This document shows positions 7,012 through 12,049 of a stretch of 12,675 nucleotides of DNA, one piece after another. The notes beneath the pieces are model-generated. The model had not been told where the DNA came from and did no database searches. It saw only the letters and a list, made by a program, of their open reading frames with translations. Origin of the DNA: SM23-78 sp041479965 (GTDB lineage Archaea > Nanobdellota > Nanobdellia > Woesearchaeales > SM23-78); NCBI GenBank assembly GCA_041479965.1, contig JBGOZE010000035.1, forward strand, positions 1-12,675, in the 5' to 3' direction. The position numbers and the translations under genes were made by a program. Position 1 is the stretch's first letter, and the number at the start of each line of letters is the position of its first letter.

Positions 7012-7214
7012 TTGTAGCTCTTTTACTGCTTCTAGCACCGCTACTTCATCCTTATAACTCTGGAGTTATGTGTCGCAGCTGAATTTCATGACATAAGCTG
7101 ATAAGCTTGTGCCGTAGTAAAAGGGCGTGTAGTCCAAGCATTACTCCACAAAAAACAAAAAAATAGAGCTTGTGCTGAGACAAAAAAGAAAATAATGAAA
7201 GAGTTTAATAAAGC
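7012..7214 (-). promoter_or_regulatory. DGR intergenic region: T-rich termination signals and possible TR/RT promoter
   Basis: About 200 bases between the variable-protein stop and the TR, without a convincing gene. On the minus strand two T-rich stretches (from 7192-7182 and 7163-7150) resemble archaeal oligo-T terminators. TTATAAG (7051-7057) is a possible TATA box about 40 bases ahead of the TR, and would give the TR/RT RNA its own start near 7027. Small dyads are present: ATAACTC-TG-GAGTTAT (7054-7069) and AAGCT-GATA-AGCTT (7095-7108). Upstream template RNA is often structured in DGRs, but no known fold is recognised. Confidence 0.4.
7149..7194 (-). terminator. Oligo-T terminators after the DGR variable-protein gene
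   Basis: Read on the minus strand, 7192-7182 gives TTCTTTTTTG and 7163-7150 gives TTTTTTTGTTTTTT. T-runs without a required hairpin terminate archaeal transcription. They lie 20-65 bases past the stop at 7215. Confidence 0.45.
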
Positions 7215-8075
7215 TTACTGTTTTTGATAGAACTTGTTTGCTAAATCCAATAGTCCTGCTGCTCTTTTCTTATTTAGGTGTTCTAACGCTTCTTCTGGCT
7301 TTGCTAAGAGCGCATCGTAAGCTTTATCATAATCAAAAGTAATTATTTTCGCGGCGTCGCCTTCGGCGACTGAATCACGACGTACCCCACGAACGCGGTC
7401 AATATCGTCATCCACGTCCCCGTCGCCGGCACCGAAGTCGCCATCGTAGTAGAAGCCGTCGAGCCCGCCAACACGCGCCACAGGACCATCTTTTGTCATA
7501 TTTTGGACGTATTCAGGATTCAGGACATAAATTCTTGTCTTGCTTATGCCTGCTTCGCTAAACATCTCCATTGTTTTCACAAATTGTTTTCCCTTGCCAT
7601 GAACCTGCTCTGCCAAAGCTCTCTGAGCCTTATTAAGCTTATCATGCTTTTTAGTGTCAATCTCAAAAAAACTCCATTCGCTATCATACTTAGTCAAACC
7701 TAAATCTGACAAAGCATAATGCTTAGCACCGCCATTCTTTTTAGCAGCCTCTTTTTGTATCAATGAGAAATTATCAGCTTTTACTTTGTAGTTGCCATTC
7801 TGCCTTATCTGGCTTACTGCATCAGCAATATTATCTTGCTTAAGAACAGGATTCAATGCAGTATCAGTAAAATAAAGAACAGCTTGGCTGCCTTCAACAT
7901 TATAAACACAACCATCGCCAGTAATGAACCACTCGCTCCTAAGGCTTTTATCCTTTATTCTCTGTCTTTGAATCTCACTAGCTCCCCGAATAGACTCAGG
8001 AATAAGCTGTGCATGAGCCTTGTCAAGAGGACAAGGGATATTAACCAAATTTTCCAATCCTTTAACTTGAGCCAT
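7215..8075 (-). CDS. DGR variable (target) protein
   Basis: A 286-residue protein from the ATG at 8075, preceded by GGGGGATGAT (8079-8088) as ribosome site; a TTG start at 8090 is possible but lies within that site. It has no signal peptide or membrane segment. Residues 1-198 are unassigned and mostly soluble-looking, ending in KTRIYVLNPEYVQNM (179-193) just before the variable segment. Residues 199-231 are encoded by the variable repeat and read VARVGGLDGFYYDGDFGA and so on, where the template would give mainly Asn; the realised residues are chiefly Asp, Gly and Tyr. Residues 232-286 form a constant, largely helical tail, so the variable segment is internal rather than C-terminal. From memory, DPANN and CPR DGR targets often show this IYVLNP-then-variable layout. 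The fold may be C-type-lectin-like, but this is not shown here. The ligand is unknown. It is the first gene of the DGR and has its own promoter. Confidence 0.9.
   Translation of the reverse strand: MAQVKGLENLVNIPCPLDKAHAQLIPESIRGASEIQRQRIKDKSLRSEWFITGDGCVYNVEGSQAVLYFTDTALNPVLKQDNIADAVSQIRQNGNYKVKADNFSLIQKEAAKKNGGAKHYALSDLGLTKYDSEWSFFEIDTKKHDKLNKAQRALAEQVHGKGKQFVKTMEMFSEAGISKTRIYVLNPEYVQNMTKDGPVARVGGLDGFYYDGDFGAGDGDVDDDIDRVRGVRRDSVAEGDAAKIITFDYDKAYDALLAKPEEALEHLNKKRAAGLLDLANKFYQKQ
7356..7370 (-). repeat. Hairpin/cruciform downstream of the variable repeat
   Basis: A perfect inverted repeat, GTCGCC-GAA-GGCGAC on the minus strand, begins 12 bases after the variable repeat ends at 7383. In studied DGRs (Bordetella phage) a hairpin/cruciform just past the variable repeat promotes target recognition. 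Here it is embedded in coding sequence (Val-Ala-Glu-Gly-Asp) and is absent after the template repeat, as expected for a feature that marks the recipient. Confidence 0.7.
7383..7483 (-). repeat. DGR variable repeat (VR)
   Basis: Gap-free 101-base partner of the template repeat, located inside the target gene. On the minus strand 23 positions differ from the template, all where the template has A: 20 are now G and 3 are now T. Thirteen of the 36 template adenines are unchanged. The last 12 bases before the terminal GGG-GTA codons match the template exactly (CCGCGTTCGTGG). The segment is strikingly GC-rich compared with the surrounding gene because of the A-to-G changes. Confidence 0.97.
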
Positions 8076-8147
8076 ATTATCATCCCCCAAATATTATTTT
8101 TGAATAGATACTTTTTTAGCTCTTTTGAGTCTAAATATGTTTATTTC

Positions 8148-8182
8148 TTTATAAACTTTTCGTTTTTTAACCACTCAATAGT
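8148..8182 (-). promoter_or_regulatory. Promoter of the DGR variable protein, containing the shared upstream element
   Basis: On the minus strand the TATA box TTTATAAA (8148-8155) is preceded by GAAAAG as BRE and, further upstream, by the dyad ACT-ATTG-AGT plus GGTTA. The transcript should begin near 8123, leaving a leader of about 48 bases with a ribosome site. Thirty-three of the 35 bases equal the promoter at 1787-1821. Confidence 0.75.
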
Positions 8183-8222
8183 AACTAAATAAAGTTGGAT
8201 TTAGCGTTTTGTAAACCCAAAT

Positions 8223-8231
8223 CTTTTTATT
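8223..8231 (+). promoter_or_regulatory. Probable TATA box of nucS
   Basis: CTTTTTATT ends 22 bases before the ATG at 8254. No ribosome site is seen, which fits a leaderless or near-leaderless transcript. It is divergent from the DGR promoter in the same 178-base gap and does not carry the shared element. Confidence 0.45.
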
Positions 8232-8253
8232 CCCATTCTCAATTCGTGTTCTT

Positions 8254-8997
8254 ATGGAGCTTATTGATTTTAAAGTCAAATTCCAGGAAGCGCTTGCGCG
8301 CAACGAGTCCATAGTCTTCTTCTGCAGCTGCGAGATAGTCTATAGCGGCAGGGCAGAGGCTTTTCTTGCTCGCGGCGACAGGATAATTGTTGTCAAGGCA
8401 GACAATACCATGCTTGTGCACCAGCCAGAAGGAAGCAATCCCATCAACTACATGAGGCCTAACTCCAAGATTGAGCTTCACGATCTCGACAATCATCTCG
8501 TATTAAAAGCCCAGAACCTTGATTCCAAGGACTACATTGACATGGAGATCTTCAGGGTTCACAGCTTCATGAGCCACAAGCTTGAGGACGGAATAAAGCA
8601 GGAGCTTGCAGGCAATGAGAAAGACATGAGCGACATGATAAAAGATCATCCTGAGCTTATAAGCCCTGATTTCAAGCCATTAAGCAGAGAAGAGCACACC
8701 ACCTTCGGATTCATTGATGTGTTTGGCCATGACAAGAAAGGAAATCTTATGATTGTTGAATGCAAAAGATACACTGCTAGTTTGCAATGCGTTACCCAAC
8801 TCAGACGCTATGTTGAGAAGATTAGTGAGCTGAAAGGGCTTCCAATGGAAAGAGTTAAAGGAATTCTTGCAAGCCCTACTATCAGCCCCAATGCCCTTGA
8901 CATGCTCAAGAAATGGGGCTTTGAATGGAAGCTCGTGAATCCTCCCAAGAGATTGGAGAGATATAATAAGGATCAAAAGACTCTTGGAGTTTTTTGA
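8254..8997 (+). CDS. nucS: Endonuclease NucS/EndoMS
   Basis: A 247-residue protein of typical family length. The N-terminal half (residues 1-115) is the beta-rich DNA-binding and dimerisation domain, with recognisable SIVFFCSCEIVYSGRAEA and KADNTMLVHQPEGSNPINY blocks. The C-terminal RecB-like nuclease domain has DHPELI (131-136), GFIDVFG (152-158, D155), VECKR (168-172, E169 and K171) and Q182 before LRRYV, so the D/E-x-K metal site is complete. NucS/EndoMS cuts DNA at mismatches in archaea and actinobacteria, producing double-strand breaks with short overhangs, and acts with PCNA. A terminal PCNA peptide is not obvious (the C-terminus is KTLGVF). It is a single-gene unit facing the deaminase gene tail-to-tail with 20 bases between. 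Confidence 0.95.
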   Translation: MELIDFKVKFQEALARNESIVFFCSCEIVYSGRAEAFLARGDRIIVVKADNTMLVHQPEGSNPINYMRPNSKIELHDLDNHLVLKAQNLDSKDYIDMEIFRVHSFMSHKLEDGIKQELAGNEKDMSDMIKDHPELISPDFKPLSREEHTTFGFIDVFGHDKKGNLMIVECKRYTASLQCVTQLRRYVEKISELKGLPMERVKGILASPTISPNALDMLKKWGFEWKLVNPPKRLERYNKDQKTLGVF

Positions 8998-9017
8998 GGC
9001 TTGAATATTATTTGATA

Positions 9018-9506
9018 CTATTTGTTAACTTTTATCGATGCATCAACTATTATCTTAACGCCTGTTTTTCTTAAATGCCACTCGGACATCTCGAAATTAT
9101 AGGGTGTGTTTGCCAGGGATGGCATCAGTATGTGGTGGTCCTTGTCCTGATATATCCCGTCTGGAATAACCAATGTTTCAATTCCTGCCTCTATTATGGA
9201 CTTAGCGCAGTCAGCACAGGGAAACCATCCGCTAAGATACATGGTGGCTCCGCGCGTAGCTAAACCGTCCTTGGCTGCACGTGATATCGCTCTCCTCTCT
9301 GCATGAACTGCAGGGCAAAGGTAAAGGTCGTGCAGGTTAGGTTCTTTTTTCATAAAGCACTTGGTGTGGGTTATTCCTTGCGGTGGACCGTTCCATCCGA
9401 GAATGTATTCTCTCTCGCGTGTTTCTATCACTGCAGCAACAGCGTATTCAATGCATGTTTTCTTGCTTAATGCCTCTTTTAATAGCTCTCTAATGTCCTC
9501 CTTCAT
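9018..9506 (-). CDS. Cytidine/deoxycytidylate deaminase family protein (dCMP deaminase-like)
   Basis: A 162-residue protein from the ATG at 9506. GGTGAT lies 4 bases upstream, so this ATG is preferred to the in-frame GTG at 9515, which is inside the ribosome site. The zinc-dependent deaminase motifs are complete: HAERRAI (H68, catalytic E70) and PCADCAKSI (C97, C100). The segment LGWNGPPQGITHTKC (36-50) resembles the GYNGTPxG region of dCMP deaminases, and AGIETLVIPD follows the second motif as in that family. The likely reaction is dCMP to dUMP, supplying thymidylate synthesis. The substrate is inferred from these motifs; a related nucleotide or tRNA deaminase cannot be excluded. It lies 38 bases after the membrane-protein gene on the same strand, with an AT-rich possible promoter between (about 9530-9541). 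Confidence 0.85.
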   Translation of the reverse strand: MKEDIRELLKEALSKKTCIEYAVAAVIETREREYILGWNGPPQGITHTKCFMKKEPNLHDLYLCPAVHAERRAISRAAKDGLATRGATMYLSGWFPCADCAKSIIEAGIETLVIPDGIYQDKDHHILMPSLANTPYNFEMSEWHLRKTGVKIIVDASIKVNK

Positions 9507-9544
9507 GATAATCACCCATTTCTTAACTTAAAATTTAAAATATC

Positions 9545-10555
9545 CTACTTGCACATTCCGCAAGCCTTGAGGCCTTTCTTCCTTGCCTCGTCAGAATTAG
9601 TGAATATCAGCAAGTTCTTGCCTTTTACTCTCCTAAGGCTTAGGCAGCTTTTCTTGTAATGATATTTTGAGCCTTCTTTTGCTGCATACACATTGAGCTC
9701 TTTCTTCTTGGGCTTGGGAGCTATCTTTTCCTCTAGTTCTCTCAATTTCTTCTCTGCGCCTTCAAGGATGGCTTTCTCGCTGATGAGCCTTATCTTCTCG
9801 CTGATGTTCTTCACTCCGTCATCAATCTTCTCAAGGTCTCTCTTGACTTTATCGAAATTTACCTTGGGAGCCTCTTTCAGCTCCTTTATCTCTGGAATCT
9901 CCTGAGTCTTTTTCTCGTCGTAATCAAAAACCATTGAGCGTGGTATGTCAGCAGCCCATCCGTTATTCTCTTCATCCTTGGACTCTTGCTCTTCAATTAG
10001 GAAATTGGTAAAATCCTTATCTTCATGCTTGGGCTCTTCCTCATCGTAGGCATCATATACTATCTTCTCTATCCTCGGCTCCTCCATGTCCACTATCCTA
10101 GCCTTGGATTTTAATTCAGGCTCAAAAAACTCTGCCAATTCCTGCAGCTCATCTTTTTCTCTGAAAGACTCAAGGTCTTTTTCATCTGTTCCCTCCTTAG
10201 ACTGCTTCTTCTCTGCTTTTTTCCTCTTGGGTTGAAACCTTCCTTTGAAGAGCAGGATGAGCAATTCTATGAAATAGATGATGAACACCAGTAGCGCAAG
10301 AATTTCTGAAGTAGAACTCCTGCCTGTGAGCACTACAAAGAGCATGAATCCCAGGCTTATCACTGCTGCCCAGAAGGCAAACCAATGCTCGAATTTCAGT
10401 GTCTCTTCCTTGTAGAAGAAGTAGAGCATCAGTGCCTGGCAAGCGATGAATATCACTATCAAAGTGGCTAAGGCTATGATATCCTCTACCATGAACATCA
10501 GAGGTATGATTATTGCACTTATTACCAGTAAGAATATTGCTTTGTTTCGAAACAT
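9545..10555 (-). CDS. Four-helix membrane protein with C-terminal Cys/His (Ada-like zinc) domain
   Basis: A 336-residue protein starting at the ATG at 10555. Four hydrophobic helices occupy about residues 6-22, 24-48, 58-77 and 83-104. A long, highly charged Lys/Glu-rich linker (105-283) follows, with a probable coiled coil at about 228-280. The final 50 residues form a compact domain, VYAAKEGSKYHYKKSC (289-304), then FTNSDEARKKGLKACGMC (318-335), with H299, C304, C332 and C335 as candidate zinc ligands. This resembles the small metal-binding domain at the N-terminus of Ada, which also occurs as a C-terminal appendage of membrane and nuclease proteins. The charged linker and domain are probably cytoplasmic. 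No function is assigned. The gene has a strong TATA box and a palindrome at its probable transcript start, and heads a possible pair with the deaminase. Confidence 0.75.
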   Translation of the reverse strand: MFRNKAIFLLVISAIIIPLMFMVEDIIALATLIVIFIACQALMLYFFYKEETLKFEHWFAFWAAVISLGFMLFVVLTGRSSTSEILALLVFIIYFIELLILLFKGRFQPKRKKAEKKQSKEGTDEKDLESFREKDELQELAEFFEPELKSKARIVDMEEPRIEKIVYDAYDEEEPKHEDKDFTNFLIEEQESKDEENNGWAADIPRSMVFDYDEKKTQEIPEIKELKEAPKVNFDKVKRDLEKIDDGVKNISEKIRLISEKAILEGAEKKLRELEEKIAPKPKKKELNVYAAKEGSKYHYKKSCLSLRRVKGKNLLIFTNSDEARKKGLKACGMCK

Positions 10556-10561
10556 CTTGAC

Positions 10562-10575
10562 CCCTAAATTTAGGG
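10562..10575. promoter_or_regulatory. Perfect 14-bp palindrome CCCTAAATTTAGGG, candidate operator
   Basis: The palindrome sits between the TATA box (about 10587-10595, minus strand) and the ATG at 10555 of the membrane-protein gene. It covers the predicted transcript start near 10566, a classic place for a repressor to bind. It may also act in the leader RNA. The function is inferred from position and symmetry only. Confidence 0.5.
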
Positions 10576-10587
10576 AATAAATTGGAT

Positions 10588-10622
10588 ATATAAAACTTTT
10601 CTTTTCATAACCACTTTCGAGT
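10588..10622 (-). promoter_or_regulatory. Promoter of the membrane-protein gene with a diverged copy of the shared element
   Basis: On the minus strand TTTTATATA (10587-10595) is the TATA box. It is preceded by GAAAAG and, at the same distance as in the promoters at 1787 and 8148, by ACT-CGAA-AGTGGTTA. The dyad bases ACT and AGT, the GGTTA and the 12-base gap to the TATA box are conserved; the dyad centre and part of the A-tract differ. Confidence 0.5.
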
Positions 10623-10662
10623 AGTCTAATAATTTATTGCCTCTATGTTTTCAACGCTTAGA

Positions 10663-10670
10663 TTTATAAA
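10663..10670 (+). promoter_or_regulatory. TATA box of the M50-like gene
   Basis: TTTATAAA starts 31 bases before the ATG at 10694, consistent with a leaderless transcript for the first gene of the plus-strand operon. Confidence 0.6.
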
Positions 10671-10693
10671 TCATCCTGCACACCCATTATGAA

Positions 10694-11266
10694 ATGAAGG
10701 TGAAGCCTGAACTGATAGAGATTATCAAGGCCTGGCTAGCGATAAGCATAGCCTTCGGCATACTTATCCTGCAACAAGACAAAACCTTGCTTTTTAGCAT
10801 AGGAGTGGCTGCAATAACAGTCGGACTAGGCTTCCTAGCTCACGAGCTAGCCCACAGGCACTATGCGAGGAAATTCGGGAAGCACGCAGAGTTCAGGGCA
10901 AACAACCTGATGTTGGGGCTGGCTATCATCATGAGCTTTTTTGGGTTTATAATCGCAGCTCCAGGAGCAGTCATCATCTCAGGCTTTGTTAACAAAAAAG
11001 AAGGGGGAATAATAGCAGCTTCAGGTCCAGCAGCCAATCTAATCGTGGCGCTGCTCTTCCTGCCACTAGTGTTTGTCTTCCCAACAGTAGCCTATTACGG
11101 CCTGATGATAAACGCCTGGCTCGCGCTCTTCAATCTGATACCTTTTCCTGGATTTGATGGCCACAGGATCTTTGATTGGAGCAAACCAATCTACTTTGTC
11201 ATGATAGGAATAGCCATAGCAATGAATTTAATCCAAACAGTATTGCCCAACATCATCCCAGTATAA
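10694..11266 (+). CDS. M50 (site-2 protease) family membrane metalloprotease homologue
   Basis: A 190-residue integral membrane protein. LAHELAHRHYARKFG (48-62) contains the HExxH zinc motif (H50, E51, H54) inside a hydrophobic segment, and NLIPFPGFDGHRIFDW (147-162) is the M50 NPxPxxDG-type motif, with D155 as third ligand. Hydrophobic segments occur at about 14-27, 32-54, 72-98, 108-130, 132-150 and 165-187, so most of the protein is membrane. It lacks PDZ or CBS additions and is a minimal member. Family enzymes cleave transmembrane helices within the bilayer to release regulators or remove signal peptides. The substrate is unknown. It is the first gene of a tight plus-strand cluster; the next gene starts 11 bases after its stop. 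The first Pro of the usual NPxP motif is replaced by Leu, which is common in distant members. Confidence 0.88.
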   Translation: MKVKPELIEIIKAWLAISIAFGILILQQDKTLLFSIGVAAITVGLGFLAHELAHRHYARKFGKHAEFRANNLMLGLAIIMSFFGFIIAAPGAVIISGFVNKKEGGIIAASGPAANLIVALLFLPLVFVFPTVAYYGLMINAWLALFNLIPFPGFDGHRIFDWSKPIYFVMIGIAIAMNLIQTVLPNIIPV

Positions 11267-11277
11267 AAGGTGATAAA

Positions 11278-11595
11278 ATGTGCCCAAAGGAAAGTGACCT
11301 CCCCTCTGAAGAAGTGGCCAAGAAAGAGTTTGATGATTATGAGATGCCAGCCTATGACAAGAAATCTATGAAAGAGATAAGGAAGAAGATTGATAGCAAT
11401 GGCTACAAGGCAATTGAAGAAGTCGAGCAGCACCAGGAATTCCTCGAGGACATGGCCAACAGGCTCAAGATGATAATCCAGGGCGAGAGAGGTATGGGAG
11501 CGACAGAGTGGGAAAGCGACAGGCAGCTCAACGAGATCCAAAGCCTCTACTTCGAGCTGGAGCAGCTCAGAAGAAAATTTGACCAGAATAAATGA
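11278..11595 (+). CDS. Small acidic helical protein of unknown function
   Basis: A 105-residue protein from the ATG at 11278. AAAGGTGATAAAATG gives a clear ribosome site, so the open frame reaching back into the M50 gene is not used. The composition is strongly charged. Residues about 30-105 look almost entirely helical, with heptad-like stretches (KAIEEVEQHQEFLEDMANRL and LNEIQSLYFELEQLRRKF), so a coiled coil or helical bundle is likely. There is one cysteine (C2), no signal peptide and no membrane segment. It begins 11 bases after the M50-like gene, suggesting translational coupling and a possible role as a soluble partner, which is inference. I do not recognise the family. Confidence 0.7.
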   Translation: MCPKESDLPSEEVAKKEFDDYEMPAYDKKSMKEIRKKIDSNGYKAIEEVEQHQEFLEDMANRLKMIIQGERGMGATEWESDRQLNEIQSLYFELEQLRRKFDQNK

Positions 11596-11611
11596 TAAGG
11601 AGCTAGCTAAA

Positions 11612-11764
11612 ATGAAATGTGACATCTGCGGAAAGAAGATTGAGACGACGTTCCTCAACAAGCCCATAGGCACCTACATGAAGGACTCTAAGAAGAAGAA
11701 AAAGGTTGTGTGCAACGAGTGCCAGAAGAGGCACACCAAAGAACAATTAATAACGAAACTTTAA
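11612..11764 (+). CDS. Small zinc-ribbon protein
   Basis: A 50-residue protein from the ATG at 11612. AAGGAG (11597-11602) lies 9 bases upstream, and the start gives MKCDICGKK directly. CDIC (residues 3-6) and CNEC (36-39) form a CxxC...CxxC zinc ribbon, separated by a strand and a lysine-rich loop (KDSKKKKK) that could contact nucleic acid. Such tiny ribbons in archaea are often ribosome- or transcription-associated, but no specific role is shown. The gene starts 16 bases after the preceding stop and is the last of the plus-strand cluster. Its stop codon is part of the TATA-like sequence of the following tRNA gene. Confidence 0.75.
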   Translation: MKCDICGKKIETTFLNKPIGTYMKDSKKKKKVVCNECQKRHTKEQLITKL

Positions 11765-11769
11765 ATAAT
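11758..11769 (+). promoter_or_regulatory. TATA-like promoter of the tRNA gene, overlapping the upstream stop codon
   Basis: ACTTTAAATAAT is centred about 29 bases before the tRNA 5' end and follows the purine-rich CGAAA as BRE. It includes the TAA stop of the zinc-ribbon gene. Confidence 0.5.
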
Positions 11770-11792
11770 CCATTGGATATTTCTATAATCAT

Positions 11793-11865
11793 GCCTCCGT
11801 AGCTTAGTGGCTTGAGCAGCGCACTCGTAATGCGCAGGTCGTGGGTTCAACTCCCATCGGAGGCT
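11793..11865 (+). tRNA. tRNA-Thr (anticodon CGT)
   Basis: The acceptor stem GCCTCCG (11793-11799) pairs with CGGAGGC (11858-11864). The anticodon stem GCGCA/TGCGC (11819-11823 with 11831-11835) encloses loop CTCGTAA, giving anticodon CGT (11826-11828), which reads ACG (Thr). The T arm GTGGG-TTCAACT-CCCAT is intact with one G-T pair. T11865 is the discriminator base. CCA is not encoded and no intron is present. Confidence 0.96.
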
Positions 11866-12049
11866 TCCTATCTGCTAGTTTAAAGCCTATTCAACAATTT
11901 GTAAAGGCTTTTTGTCAAGGCTTTGAACTTGGAAATTCCAAAAAGATGACGGAAAAAGACAAAAATCAGATAACCTAGACGCATGTCTTTTTAGTTTTAG
12001 GAATAAGTAACGTAACATTTTTATAGCTGCCCGAATATCCTTTTATCTT
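11866..12049. other. Gene-free stretch between tRNA-Thr and the lipoprotein gene
   Basis: A hairpin AAAGCCT/AGGCTTT (11882-11888 with 11905-11911) is followed by a short T-run and could end the tRNA transcript. TTGGAA-A-TTCCAA (11929-11941) is a perfect dyad of unknown role. TTTTTATA (12019-12026) is a TATA box 24 bases before the ATG at 12050. No attachment-site duplication of the tRNA 3' end is visible inside the window. Confidence 0.5.

Noticed and set aside
7013..7135. Short frame reading DEVAVLEAVKELQLWRV just before the TR, as an Avd remnant
   Set aside because: It has no start codon or ribosome site, ends inside the TR, and is too short to compare with Avd.
9075..10442. Open frames opposite or overlapping the deaminase and membrane-protein genes
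   Set aside because: No motifs of their own; composition follows the real genes on the other strand or frame.
11191..11673. Minus-strand 160-residue frame across the M50-like and small-protein genes
   Set aside because: It is antisense to three genes with ribosome sites and recognisable motifs.
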